From Puniceibacterium sp. IMCC21224 (GTDB taxonomy: Bacteria; Pseudomonadota; Alphaproteobacteria; Rhodobacterales; Rhodobacteraceae), in the NCBI RefSeq assembly GCF_001038505.1, contig NZ_LDPY01000001.1:4080426-4144425 (forward strand): a stretch of 64,000 nt of DNA. Reading direction: 5' to 3'. Each line of letters opens with the position of its first letter. Positions within the stretch are counted from its first letter, which is position 1. The notes below the pieces were generated by a model that worked only from the letters and a program-made list of their open reading frames with translations, was not told the DNA's origin and made no database searches. The translations under genes were made by a program, and so were the position numbers. Below are positions 33,847-43,088 of this stretch, piece after piece.

Positions 33847-34766
33847 TGAGCGTCTCCTCCAGTTTCCAGGCGCCAGCGCTCTGCCGGATCGCTCGCGATG
33901 CGCAGCCAGTTCGCCAGAAGGTTCAGCGATAGCGCCACCAACATGATCGCAAGGCCGGGCCAGAACGACAGCCACCAGGCCGAGCCGAGGTAATTGCGTC
34001 CGTCGGCGACCATCAGGCCCCAGGTTATTTCAGGTGATTGGATGCCAATGCCGAGAAAACTGAGCCCGGATTCAACAAGCATGACAAAAGCCATCTCCAG
34101 CGCGGCGAGGTTGATGACCGTCGGCAAGATCATTGGCGTGACATGGCGCAACAGGATGCGCTTCGTAGAGGCGCCGGTGGCAATCGCCGCCTGAACGAAC
34201 AGCCGCTGTTTGATTTCTAGCACCTGCGCGCGCACGACCCGTATGTAGATCGGCAGCCGCGAGATCGCGAGAACAAGGATAACGTTCTTCACGCCAGGTT
34301 CCAGCGCATACAAGACAATCACCGCCAGCAGCATTGATGGAAAGCTCATGATTGCGTCCGCAAGACGTAGCAAGGTTGCCCCGATCCAGCCCCCCTTGAA
34401 GCCCGCGATCAGGCCAAAGAAGCTGCCTACCACAAGCGCCAGAAGCACGGCGGAGGCTGCAATGACAATGGTATTTTGGGTCGCAACAATGATGCGCGCC
34501 AAAAGGCTGCGGCCAAGCGCGTCGGCACCTAGGAAGAACAGCCAACCATCCCCGAGCGAGAACGGCGGCGCATTGCGGGCGCGCAGGTTCAGCGCACTGG
34601 CTTCAGTCGAGAGCCAGTGCGGCCCGATGATCCCGATGGCAACGACAACGAGAAGGAAGATCATCGAACCCAACGCAAAGCGGTCGCGACGAAGGGTGCC
34701 AAACAACGCGCGCAGATTTTCCATGCGGTTGGGATGGGTGATGTAGTTCGGGGTCGGCCTGTACAT
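33843..34766 (-). CDS. ABC transporter permease (DppC-like)
   Basis: 307 residues. A short N-terminal cytoplasmic segment is followed by a first TM and then the BPD_transp_1 core, with the EAA-type loop near ATGASTKRILLRHVTPMI. It pairs with the DppB-like permease that ends one base upstream. Its stop overlaps the start of the ATPase gene, so translation is coupled. Confidence 0.92.
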   Translation of the reverse strand: MYRPTPNYITHPNRMENLRALFGTLRRDRFALGSMIFLLVVVAIGIIGPHWLSTEASALNLRARNAPPFSLGDGWLFFLGADALGRSLLARIIVATQNTIVIAASAVLLALVVGSFFGLIAGFKGGWIGATLLRLADAIMSFPSMLLAVIVLYALEPGVKNVILVLAISRLPIYIRVVRAQVLEIKQRLFVQAAIATGASTKRILLRHVTPMILPTVINLAALEMAFVMLVESGLSFLGIGIQSPEITWGLMVADGRNYLGSAWWLSFWPGLAIMLVALSLNLLANWLRIASDPAERWRLETGGDAQ

Positions 34767-34767
34767 G

Positions 34768-35685
34768 TCAGCTATGCCTGATGCGGGGGTCGATCAGCGC
34801 GTAGGCGATATCGACGAGGATATTCAGAATAAAGATGGCCAGTCCAATCACGAGGACAGCCGCCTGGATGATCGCGAAGTCGCGTAACAAGACCGAGTCG
34901 ATCATCAGCTTGCCAACGCCAGGAAATCCAAAAACGACCTCGACAATAACCGCGCCATTCAGAATTCCGGCGGCTTGATCGGCAGCGACGGTGACGACCG
35001 GCAGCAGCGCGTTGCGTAAGGCGTGCACGAAGATGATCGTGCTCGGCCTTACGCCCTTGGCGCGGGCGGACTTGACATAGGCTGAGGACAGCGCCTCCAG
35101 CATGGAGGTCCGCACCACCTGAACCATCACGCCGGTAGGACGCAGCGCGAGGACAAGGATCGGCAGCACCCAGTGCGCCGGCGTGCCAGTGCCCGACGTC
35201 GGTAGCCAGCGGAGCGTTACGGCAAAAACCAGGACGCCGACGATTGCCACCCAAAAATTCGGAGTCGAGGCGCTGATCAGTGAGATCAGGCTAGCCAAAC
35301 GGTCAAACAGGCCCCCCGGACGCCACGCCGCAAGCGCTCCAGTCAGGATCGAAAGCAGGAGGATCACCGGCATCGCCACCGCCGCAAGCGACAGCGTAGT
35401 GCCAAAGGCGGTCAGAACGACCTCAAGCGCGGGGCGAGAATATTGCAGCGAAGTGCCGAGGTCGAGTTGCAGGAAACCTGCCACAAAGCGTCCGAACTGG
35501 ACAATCTGCGGATCGTCGAAGCCGTGCAGTTTGTTGAATTGGGCCACCTGGTCCGCAGTGGCATCGGGCGGCAGATAAAGATCAGCGGGCGAGCCAGTCA
35601 GGCGAGCCATAAAGAACACCAAAACCACCAAAGCCACCAGCGACACGATGCTCTGAACGCCCCGGCCGATAACGTATTGTTTCAC
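34768..35685 (-). CDS. ABC transporter permease (DppB-like)
   Basis: 305 residues. It begins MKQYVIGRGVQSIVSLVALV with the first TM, has a large periplasmic loop (RLTGSPADLYLPPDATADQV) and the EAA loop in YVKSARAKGVRPSTIIFVHA. This is the standard DppB/OppB topology. It lies between the substrate-binding protein gene (61 bases) and DppC (one base). Confidence 0.92.
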   Translation of the reverse strand: MKQYVIGRGVQSIVSLVALVVLVFFMARLTGSPADLYLPPDATADQVAQFNKLHGFDDPQIVQFGRFVAGFLQLDLGTSLQYSRPALEVVLTAFGTTLSLAAVAMPVILLLSILTGALAAWRPGGLFDRLASLISLISASTPNFWVAIVGVLVFAVTLRWLPTSGTGTPAHWVLPILVLALRPTGVMVQVVRTSMLEALSSAYVKSARAKGVRPSTIIFVHALRNALLPVVTVAADQAAGILNGAVIVEVVFGFPGVGKLMIDSVLLRDFAIIQAAVLVIGLAIFILNILVDIAYALIDPRIRHS

Positions 35686-35746
35686 TATCGTCTCCTCCCT
35701 CGTCGATTACGGCCCCACCCCTTACGGGCAGGGCCGTTGGATTGGC

Positions 35747-37279
35747 CTAGCGATACTTCAGCTCGGACAGCTGCAATTCAGCGGCGTTGGCGATGGATGG
35801 CGTAAAGTCGATCCGCGGATTGATCCGCATGTAATTCACCATGTGGAACAGGGGCACATCCGACACGATATCCTCGTAGATCATCCGCGTTGCCTCATTG
35901 TAGGCGACCTTTCGTTCGTCGCCCGACAATGCACCTGCCTCGACGATCAGCGCGTCCAGCGCAGGATCGTGCAATTCGCTCTGCCGACCGTCGCTATGGT
36001 ACTTGAAAAACAGGGTAAAGGCCGCATCCCCAGAGTTATTGTCGTGCTGCGTCAACAACATGGTCGGCTCGCGATCCTCGGAAAAGGGTTTGTTCGCAAC
36101 GTCAAGCCAGAGCGACATCTCAAGGGATTCGATTTGCACGGTAAAGCCGACGGCGCGCAGCATCTGGGCCGTCGCTTCGACCAGTTCGTTGCTGTTGGAG
36201 AACATGTTCCCCCGGCCAACAAGCCGGATCTCTGTATCGACCGGCACGCCGTCAGCGCGCGCTTCGGCAAGCAGACGCATCGCCGCCTTGGGGTCGTATG
36301 ACCAGGGTTTCAGGTCGGCGTTCCAACCAAAGACATTCGGCCCGATCTGCTGCGTGGCAAGTTGTGCCTGATCACTAATAATCGTGCCGAGGAATGCTTC
36401 GCGGTCGATGGCGAGGTTGACCGCCTTGCGCACCCGGATGTCGTTGAGTGGTGGTACGTCCACGCTCAGCCGGAACATCGACGTGTCCGAGTTCGGGTAC
36501 ACCTTGTCCATTTCAGGGTCATCGGCATCCTGCGGCGCGATCGAGAAAGCAAGGTCCGCCTCCCCGGTCTCGACCATAGCGGCGGCGACAGAGGATTCCG
36601 AGCGCCACACATAGGTCGCTTCGTCGATTTCCGGCGTGTCACTCCAGTAAGTGTCGTTGCGGGCCAGCTTTACGTTCGTGCCCTGCGTCCAGCTTTCGAA
36701 CAGATAAGGGCCAGTGCCGATGGGGGTCGCAGTATACTCTCCCTTCGGCGTGTTTGGCGAAGAGATCGCCAACTGGGCCAGAAGGGTTGGAAGGATCGGA
36801 ATTGGCGCACCAGTCCTAAAGCGAACGGTGTAGTCGTCAATCGCTTCCGCCAAGATATCGTTCCCGTCAAAATATTTGGTCCGGGTGATGCAGGTCAGGG
36901 CCGGGTCGAGTGTACGTTCGAGCGTATAGACAACGGCATTTGCATCAAATGGCGCGCCGTCATGGAAACTGACGCCTTCGCGCAGATGAAAAACCCATTC
37001 TGTCGGGCTGGTCTGCTCCCAGCTCGTCGCCAGGCGTGGCAGGGTGGACGCATTCTGGTAGTCCAATTCGACCAGCGTTTCGACAACGTTCTGCTTGATG
37101 ATCCGTCCGACCAATGAACGTGGCGTCTCGCACGGATCCAGCCGGTCGGGACTGCCGGGCATGACGATGGTCACGCTTTGGCTATTGGCTTGGGCCAGGA
37201 GCGGCGTATTGCTGCCGATCGCGATGACCCCGGTCGACAGTAGCAGGGCCCACTTACCCCAGTGTTTCACATAAGTCAT
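35747..37279 (-). CDS. ABC transporter substrate-binding protein, family 5 (peptide/opine/nickel type)
   Basis: 510 residues with a signal peptide (MTYVKHWGKWALLLSTGVIA, cleavage about residue 31 at AQA). The SBP_bac_5 signature appears as WEQTSPTEWVFHLREGVSFHDGAPFDANAV. The family binds peptides, opines or other small molecules; no specific ligand is evident. It is the first transporter gene of the operon, 83 bases downstream of the RraA-like gene. Confidence 0.92.
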   Translation of the reverse strand: MTYVKHWGKWALLLSTGVIAIGSNTPLLAQANSQSVTIVMPGSPDRLDPCETPRSLVGRIIKQNVVETLVELDYQNASTLPRLATSWEQTSPTEWVFHLREGVSFHDGAPFDANAVVYTLERTLDPALTCITRTKYFDGNDILAEAIDDYTVRFRTGAPIPILPTLLAQLAISSPNTPKGEYTATPIGTGPYLFESWTQGTNVKLARNDTYWSDTPEIDEATYVWRSESSVAAAMVETGEADLAFSIAPQDADDPEMDKVYPNSDTSMFRLSVDVPPLNDIRVRKAVNLAIDREAFLGTIISDQAQLATQQIGPNVFGWNADLKPWSYDPKAAMRLLAEARADGVPVDTEIRLVGRGNMFSNSNELVEATAQMLRAVGFTVQIESLEMSLWLDVANKPFSEDREPTMLLTQHDNNSGDAAFTLFFKYHSDGRQSELHDPALDALIVEAGALSGDERKVAYNEATRMIYEDIVSDVPLFHMVNYMRINPRIDFTPSIANAAELQLSELKYR

Positions 37280-37362
37280 TGTGAATTCCTCCTATTCACG
37301 CTTCTATATTCTACCCGGCACTTACCCGCCGTGCTCACCCCACTAACCGATGGCTAATTTAA

Positions 37363-37974
37363 TCAGCTGCGATTACGCAAATCGGCGATCTTGGTGATCT
37401 CGGCAGCCTCCAGTGCGCGCACATCATCGATGATGCGTCGGGCCGTTGCGGGCGACAGTGCAATGACGCCGTCGGCGTCGCCGACGACAAGGTCGCCCGG
37501 GTTTACCACCGAACCGCCGCACGCGATGGGTTGGTTAATCCTGCCCGGACCGGTCTTGTAGGGGCCCAGATGCGAAACGCTTCGGGCGTAACAAGGGATA
37601 TCCATGCGGGCGATCGTCTCGACATCGCGAATTGCTCCGTCGACCACGAACCCCGCAACGCCGATGGCCAATCCACGCTCGGCGACGATCTCTCCGATCA
37701 ATGCGCGCGTCACGTCACCGGCACCATCGACAACGATCACGTCGCCCGGCTGGGCAATTTCGAGAGCATCGTGGATCGCTTTGTTGTCGCCCTCGCGGGT
37801 CTTGACGGTGAGGGCGGTTCCCACCATCCGCCCCCCGGCATGATAGGGCCTAAGGCCACACAGACCGGTAAGGCGATCAAGGATGTCGCTGATCAAAGAC
37901 GTCGCAAGCGTTCCATATGCCGCGACAAGATCCGGCTCAATCCGTGGAATGTGTTTCGAATCCAGCAAGTTCAT
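37363..37974 (-). CDS. RraA-like protein (HMG/CHA aldolase or oxaloacetate decarboxylase fold)
   Basis: 203 residues from MNLLDSKHIPRI; an upstream ATG at 38052 would extend through the promoter. The motifs ALIGEIVAERGLAIGVAG and FVVDGAIRDVET supply the Glu and Arg-Asp of the active aldolases, as in the protein at 15697. Encoded first in the operon before a peptide-type importer and opposite a LysR gene, it probably cleaves or decarboxylates a 2-oxo acid formed from the imported compound. Confidence 0.87.
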   Translation of the reverse strand: MNLLDSKHIPRIEPDLVAAYGTLATSLISDILDRLTGLCGLRPYHAGGRMVGTALTVKTREGDNKAIHDALEIAQPGDVIVVDGAGDVTRALIGEIVAERGLAIGVAGFVVDGAIRDVETIARMDIPCYARSVSHLGPYKTGPGRINQPIACGGSVVNPGDLVVGDADGVIALSPATARRIIDDVRALEAAEITKIADLRNRS

Positions 37975-38057
37975 CGTCCGCTGCCTCCTCCTAAGCGTTG
38001 AGCGAGTGCTAAATTGATTGTCTGCGGAAAAAAAGTGAATTAACCTCACCATATAGT

Positions 38058-38072
38058 ATTCTAAAATAGAAT
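38058..38072. promoter_or_regulatory. Perfect LysR box ATTC-N7-GAAT
   Basis: ATTCTAAAATAGAAT is a perfect inverted repeat (6-bp arms, AAA centre). It lies in the 111-base divergent promoter region between the RraA-ABC operon and the LysR gene at 38086. It is the most perfect example of the motif seen at other LysR genes in this window. Confidence 0.6.
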
Positions 38073-38085
38073 GTATCGAGGTTCA

Positions 38086-38982
38086 ATGTTCACCATCAAG
38101 CAGTTGGAAGCACTTTGCGCGGTCGCGGCCGTGGGCGGGTTCGAACTGGCCGCCGGACGGCTGAATGTCTCGCAGTCCACGATCTCCAAGCGGATCGCAG
38201 AAATCGAGTCGCGTTTTTCCGAACCGCTGTTCGACCGTTCCGGTCGCGCAGCGGTTTTGACCAACCAGGGGCGCGACGTGCTCGAGATCGCGCAGCGGAT
38301 GGTGCATATGAATGACGAACTAATTGCCCGCGCCCGCCATGATCACGCAACGCCCGGACGCTTTGCCATCGGCGTCACTGATCTGGTGGCGTTGTCGTGG
38401 ATGCCAGAATTGGTTGAAATCTTCTTGCAGCAATATCCGGACACCACAATTCAACCCGAGATCGATCTGACCCGAAACCTGCTCGACCGCCTGCAGCGCC
38501 GCGAACTGGACCTTACGATATGCCCGATGTTTCTGGATCAGCCGGAGTTTGTCCATTTCGCGCTGGGGAATGTTGAACTGTGCTGGCTTGCGAGCCCTAG
38601 TATTGCAAAAGGCCGCGGCGTCCTGGAGCTGTCTGAGTTGCTCGATCAAACACTGTTGACCCAATCAAAACAGTCGGTGCTTTTCAACGCGCTCAGATCT
38701 GTGACCTCAAACGAGAAGCTGCCTTTTCGCCGTTATATTCACTGTAACAACACCGCCGCCTTGGCGGAACTCGCTGCGGCGGGGCTAGGCGTGACCTTGC
38801 TCCCGGCGGCCTTTTTCCGTCGTCACCTCGACAGCGGAAGGCTCGTCATCATCAAGTCGGAGATCGAAATGCCCGAGGTCGAATATTTCGTGTCGTTTCA
38901 CGAATTCTACTACCGGGATTTTTCCGAAAAGATACTAAGTATATGCCAGAGCATTTGCGATTTTAGGACCTGGCAACAATGA
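38086..38982 (+). CDS. LysR-family transcriptional regulator
   Basis: 298 residues from MFTIKQLEALCAVAAVGGF. GAGG five bases before favours this over the ATG at 38071. The HTH reads AAGRLNVSQSTISKRIAEI, similar to the LysR proteins at 6190 and 12473. It stands opposite the RraA/ABC operon with a perfect LysR box between. It probably activates that operon when the substrate is present. Confidence 0.93.
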   Translation: MFTIKQLEALCAVAAVGGFELAAGRLNVSQSTISKRIAEIESRFSEPLFDRSGRAAVLTNQGRDVLEIAQRMVHMNDELIARARHDHATPGRFAIGVTDLVALSWMPELVEIFLQQYPDTTIQPEIDLTRNLLDRLQRRELDLTICPMFLDQPEFVHFALGNVELCWLASPSIAKGRGVLELSELLDQTLLTQSKQSVLFNALRSVTSNEKLPFRRYIHCNNTAALAELAAAGLGVTLLPAAFFRRHLDSGRLVIIKSEIEMPEVEYFVSFHEFYYRDFSEKILSICQSICDFRTWQQ

Positions 38983-39000
38983 GCTAGGCCAGACATCTGG

Positions 39001-39015
39001 TCAGGCTCAGCCTGA
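39001..39015. terminator. Hairpin between convergent genes
   Basis: TCAGGCTCAGCCTGA forms a short stem (TCAGGC with GCCTGA). It sits between the LysR gene ending at 38982 and the hydrolase gene ending at 39070 and may be a weak bidirectional terminator, although no T-run follows. Confidence 0.3.
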
Positions 39016-39069
39016 TAGATTCACACGTGATTTCTTCGGTAGGTTATATTGGTGATAGAGCACGCGGAT

Positions 39070-39684
39070 TTATCTTGAGCACACATCCAGAAATCGGTCG
39101 AGAATAACTCGCGATACTTGCGGAAAAATAAAGAAACTAGACTCACTCCCAAGGTGCCCCCCTCCCCTCACGATCTGCAATTCACTGTTGAGGGCTTCGG
39201 ATATACATCTGGACCTGGGGAGAGGAACATAGGGATCGTTGTCGCTGGCCCAGCAATGGATAGTCTTGTTTGTGTTCTGGAGTATTCTCGGCCAGTCAAA
39301 AGGCGTTTCGAAGAAGGTGCGATTGATTGCATCGTAGTCGGGAAGATCAAGAGCCCCGATAAACCCTGCGGCCAGGCACAATCCTTCGAAACCCGACGCA
39401 GATCGTTCCGCCACACGCAGGCAGAACGCCACTCCAAGACTGTGACCGACGAGCATGGTCGGCCTGTCGGGCAGCGGCGTCACCGCGGCGTCGTAGACGT
39501 CGAACCAGGCTTTCAGCGATTGCCCTGCGGGAGTCGGGAATTGAGGGCGCAAAACCTCAATTCCCTCCCGTGTCAACGTATCGTCCAGCCAGGGAAACCA
39601 GTTCGTATCGCGACCACCGTGCGCGCCATGCACGATGATCACTCTCATTCCAGGTCGGGCCCGGCTGTCGAACGTACGTGTCAT
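39070..39684 (-). CDS. Alpha/beta hydrolase, RBBP9/YdeN type
   Basis: 204 residues from MTRTFDSRARPGMRVIIVHG, with GAGGTTGAG as ribosome binding site. The oxyanion segment is VHGAHGGRDTNWFPWL, the nucleophile elbow is GHSLG (serine), and a C-terminal His is in RGGGHLGSES. This is the small serine hydrolase group with RBBP9 and YdeN, of unclear substrates. It is the last gene of the operon, 18 bases after the AtoE-like transporter. Confidence 0.85.
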   Translation of the reverse strand: MTRTFDSRARPGMRVIIVHGAHGGRDTNWFPWLDDTLTREGIEVLRPQFPTPAGQSLKAWFDVYDAAVTPLPDRPTMLVGHSLGVAFCLRVAERSASGFEGLCLAAGFIGALDLPDYDAINRTFFETPFDWPRILQNTNKTIHCWASDNDPYVPLPRSRCISEALNSELQIVRGGGHLGSESSFFIFPQVSRVILDRFLDVCSR

Positions 39685-39701
39685 CTCAACCTCTCCCGTC
39701 C

Positions 39702-41024
39702 TCAGGTCAACATTCCGAACGCCAAAAGTATCACGCTGATGGTCACGCCAGTGGTCACCAGAACAAGCGCACAGAAACCCATGATATCCTTGGCACGCAG
39801 ACCGGCGATCGCCAAAGCGGGCAAGGCCCAGAAAGGCTGGATCAGGTTCGTCCAGGCGTCGCCCCAGATGAAGCCCACGATGGATTTGGGGACAGAGGCC
39901 CCCAGTGCTTGGGCGCTCTCGATCACGATAGGCCCTTGAATGGCCCATTGTCCCCCGCCCGACGGAACGAAGATGTTGAGCAATCCCGCAGAGAGGAACG
40001 TCAGGAGCGGCAAGGTCGTTTCGGTTGCGAACTGGGTAAAGTAGGTCGCGATGTCGCTCGACATACCGGAAGACGCCATCATTCCCATGATACCCGCATA
40101 GAAAGGAAATTGGATGATGACACCGGTTGCGTTGCTGGTTCCTTCAGTCACGACCCTGAGATAGGTCCGCAACGAGCCGTGAAGCAGGATCCCCGCGAAG
40201 ATCAGGACGAAGATGACCGCGTCGAGGTTCAGGCCGCCGCCGCTGGCGAAATACCACACGGCCGTACCCAACCCCAGCAGCGCGGTGAGCAGTCCGAGGA
40301 CCCGGCTGCGTTCAAGACGAGATGACGGAACGGGGGTGGCCTCCACCTCTTCCACCACCACCTCGGTGTGCGCCGGTTTGAAGCCGACGGGAGAGTCGAT
40401 GCCCTTGCCCGCAAAATGAAGCGTTGCAATCACGACCGCAGACACCGCAACCGTAATGGTAAGGTTTACGCCCGAAAAGATCGTCTGTCTCACTGGGATC
40501 AATCCTCCGGCAGCTTCCTGAAGGAAGTTGCCTTCGGTCGCCATGATCAGGGTCGCCGCGCCCGAAAGCCCGCCGTGCCAGACCATGAACCCGCTGTAGG
40601 CGCCGGCGATGAGCAGGCGGTAATCCACGCCTTCGACACGTGACACCAGTTCACGGGCAAGAATTGCGCCGATGACCAAGCCGACGCCCCAGTTGATCCA
40701 GTTGGCCACGAGGGTGCAGAGCGTGACGAGGATCACGGCTTTCGCGGGAGTTGTGGCAAGTGCCGCGATCTTGTCGACCAGCCGCCGAAATGCCGGGCTC
40801 AGGGCGATGGCATAGCCCGTCACCAGCGTTAGTGTCATCTGCATTGCAAAGGCATGAAGCTTGAAAAAGCCTCCGTACCAGGCCTCCGCCATGGCTGTGG
40901 GACTCTGTGCTTCGAGGAGCATGCCCGCGAGAAAAACCAGCATGGTGAGAACCACCGCCAGGATCAGGGGATCCGGCATGTAGCGGTCGAACATGCGGAC
41001 GAGGCCGCGATTGATTGTATTCAT
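39702..41024 (-). CDS. atoE: Short-chain fatty acid transporter, AtoE family
   Basis: 440 residues, strongly hydrophobic with about ten TM helices. Motifs include LVANWINWGVGLVIGAILA and NIFVPSGGGQWAIQGPIV, the latter a hallmark of the AtoE/SCFA family. It presumably imports a short-chain carboxylate or acyl compound for the operon. The ATG at 41024 follows AGGAAGG. It is separated by 229 bases from the PhyH gene upstream, the only large gap in this operon. Confidence 0.9.
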   Translation of the reverse strand: MNTINRGLVRMFDRYMPDPLILAVVLTMLVFLAGMLLEAQSPTAMAEAWYGGFFKLHAFAMQMTLTLVTGYAIALSPAFRRLVDKIAALATTPAKAVILVTLCTLVANWINWGVGLVIGAILARELVSRVEGVDYRLLIAGAYSGFMVWHGGLSGAATLIMATEGNFLQEAAGGLIPVRQTIFSGVNLTITVAVSAVVIATLHFAGKGIDSPVGFKPAHTEVVVEEVEATPVPSSRLERSRVLGLLTALLGLGTAVWYFASGGGLNLDAVIFVLIFAGILLHGSLRTYLRVVTEGTSNATGVIIQFPFYAGIMGMMASSGMSSDIATYFTQFATETTLPLLTFLSAGLLNIFVPSGGGQWAIQGPIVIESAQALGASVPKSIVGFIWGDAWTNLIQPFWALPALAIAGLRAKDIMGFCALVLVTTGVTISVILLAFGMLT

Positions 41025-41253
41025 GTTACCTTCCTGTCTTTTATATTGTGGGAGGAGCACGGCGCCTGCTTTTGCATCGGGTCGCCGAAGTGGTGCACGT
41101 CCGTATAGGCCGCCGGACCTGCGCAGGCCGGAGGGCTCCGCGCGATGGCGGATTGCAAAGGGTTGCGGATTATTTCAAGATCGGTGGCCGCCGCGTTTTT
41201 GCGACGTAGCTATCCGGGATACGTTAAGGATCAGACATCGGCAAAGCGGGCCA

Positions 41254-42168
41254 TCACAGCGGAACCTTTTCAAATCGTTTTGCCAGAGACTGGTTCTGCG
41301 CCACGATAGCGGGATCGGGTGGGATCGGGCCGCGCAGCCTAGCGGCGATCTCTTGGTCTACCATCTCAGGCAGAACCTGCGGAAAAACCGGGCCGCCGAT
41401 CGAATCACCGGGGTTCAAACCATGCGGCCAGGCGACCTGCAGCTCCTTTCCCGTGGGCGTGTAGCGGGCATCGTCGCCGCACCAGCGCGTCGCCAACGCC
41501 CGGCGGTTCACGGTTTTCCCCGAGGTCCCACGCGAGCCGTGCAGCGTAAGCGCATGGAAGAGGACGGCATCGCCTGGCTGCATATCCCAGCTCGCGATCT
41601 TATATTTGCTGCGCAGGTCCTCGGGATCGGGCGTAGCGTCCATCTGTGCGACCGACTTCACGATTCCTCCGACGCCAAGCGGACGGAACCGTTGTGGCCA
41701 GCGATGCGACCCCACGACAAATTCCAGTCCAGACCGGTTGGCACTCACCGGATCGACCGAGGTCCAGACCGAGGCGATCTGATTTCCCGTCAGTGGGAAG
41801 AAAGTGAAATCGTGGTGCCAGGGCGTGCGCTCGGAGTTGTAGGCCTGCTTGACGAAAATCTGGTCGCAAAAGAAGTTGAGCCTGTCAGTCCTCAGCACTT
41901 GTTTGACAAGATGAGCCGATGGCCCAAAAAGCGAGAAATCGCGCAGATGATCGTTCGTATGCCAGGTATAGGCATCGCTGCGGAACAGGGGCTCGGCCGG
42001 GGTGGTCGTGGCGGCCTCGTCGATCCCGCAGACCTCGTTCAGACCGTGTCTAAGCTTATCGACCCATTCGGGCGAATAGAGGTTCCGGACGATGATGACA
42101 CCATCGGACCAGAACTGTTCGATCTCGGCATCGCTGAGAAGGTTGGGCGGCTGGCTAGGCTCTCGCAT
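41254..42168 (-). CDS. Phytanoyl-CoA dioxygenase family (PhyH) Fe(II)/2-oxoglutarate oxygenase
   Basis: 304 residues from MREPSQPPNLL. The facial triad is H118-x-D120 in TPWHHDFTFF and distal H210 in LTLHGSRG, and the arginine binding 2-oxoglutarate is probably in KTVNRRALA. The family hydroxylates acyl-CoA or small acids. In this operon it follows the DapA-like gene and precedes a transporter. It could hydroxylate the imported compound so that the aldolase can cleave it, which is an inference from gene order. Confidence 0.92.
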   Translation of the reverse strand: MREPSQPPNLLSDAEIEQFWSDGVIIVRNLYSPEWVDKLRHGLNEVCGIDEAATTTPAEPLFRSDAYTWHTNDHLRDFSLFGPSAHLVKQVLRTDRLNFFCDQIFVKQAYNSERTPWHHDFTFFPLTGNQIASVWTSVDPVSANRSGLEFVVGSHRWPQRFRPLGVGGIVKSVAQMDATPDPEDLRSKYKIASWDMQPGDAVLFHALTLHGSRGTSGKTVNRRALATRWCGDDARYTPTGKELQVAWPHGLNPGDSIGGPVFPQVLPEMVDQEIAARLRGPIPPDPAIVAQNQSLAKRFEKVPL

Positions 42169-42209
42169 GGTCAGTCCTTCTTTGGGGGTGGGAGAATTTG
42201 GTCTCAAGT

Positions 42210-43088
42210 TCAGATAGACAAGTCGTCCAGCAGGTTTTTCAAAACCCTTCGTTGGCTGTCCGGCAGCGGAGCCTGCGGCGGGATCGGGTCGCCGATGTCG
42301 TAACCTTGCAAGGACAGGCCGGCCTTGACGCAAGCGGCGAGGTTGAAGCGGTTGAACACCTCGTTCAGCGCCCAGAGCTTTTTCTGAATCATCAGCGCCT
42401 GATCCCATTCCCCGGCGACGCAAAGGCGATAGAGTTGCACGCATTGCTCCGGCACGAGGCAGGCCGGGCCTGCCATCCAGCCGCGCCCGCCGATCATCAT
42501 GACGGCGGTGGGGATGTGAGACGAAGCGGCGAAAACGTCGATCTGCCCTTTGGTGCGTGTAAGGATCGACAACAGCCGACCGGTGTTGGACGAGGCATCC
42601 TTGATATAGTTTATGCGCTCATGCGTCGCGAGCCGCGCGATCAGGTCGAGTGACAGGTCAATCCGCTGGAAATTGGGGTTGGTGTAGATGACAATCGGCA
42701 GATCGACGGCATCGGCGATCGCGCGGAAGTATCCCTCTACGTCGGACTCGGTCAGTGGGAAATAGGCGTCAATGACGGCGATGATGCCATCGGCACCCAG
42801 ACCCTCATAGGTCGTGGCCTGGGAAACGGCATCCGCGGTGCTTGTCGACGACACTCCCGCGATGACCGGGACGCGCCCTTTGGCCGCCTTGACCGTCGTT
42901 CTGACGACGTCCGCCCGCTGGGCCGCATCGAGATAGGCAAATTCGCCGGTGGATCCCAGAGCCGCCAGGCCATGCACGCCCTTGCCGATGAGGTCGTCGC
43001 ACAGGGTTGCCAGAACATCCCGGCGTACCGTGCCGTCACCGTTCACAGGTGAGACGATGTAGGGAAAGACGCCTTCAAACTGCGGCAT
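42210..43088 (-). CDS. Dihydrodipicolinate synthase family aldolase/lyase (DapA-like)
   Basis: 292 residues of the class I aldolase fold. The Schiff-base lysine is in NYIKDASSN (K163), the conserved tyrosine in PIVIYTNPN (Y135), and GSTGEF (46-50) is the pyruvate-carboxylate loop. It is not the lysine-biosynthetic enzyme judging by its operon. More probably it releases or condenses pyruvate with an aldehyde, like 4-hydroxy-2-oxo acid aldolases. Its start overlaps the end of the reductase gene by 14 bases. Confidence 0.9.
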   Translation of the reverse strand: MPQFEGVFPYIVSPVNGDGTVRRDVLATLCDDLIGKGVHGLAALGSTGEFAYLDAAQRADVVRTTVKAAKGRVPVIAGVSSTSTADAVSQATTYEGLGADGIIAVIDAYFPLTESDVEGYFRAIADAVDLPIVIYTNPNFQRIDLSLDLIARLATHERINYIKDASSNTGRLLSILTRTKGQIDVFAASSHIPTAVMMIGGRGWMAGPACLVPEQCVQLYRLCVAGEWDQALMIQKKLWALNEVFNRFNLAACVKAGLSLQGYDIGDPIPPQAPLPDSQRRVLKNLLDDLSI

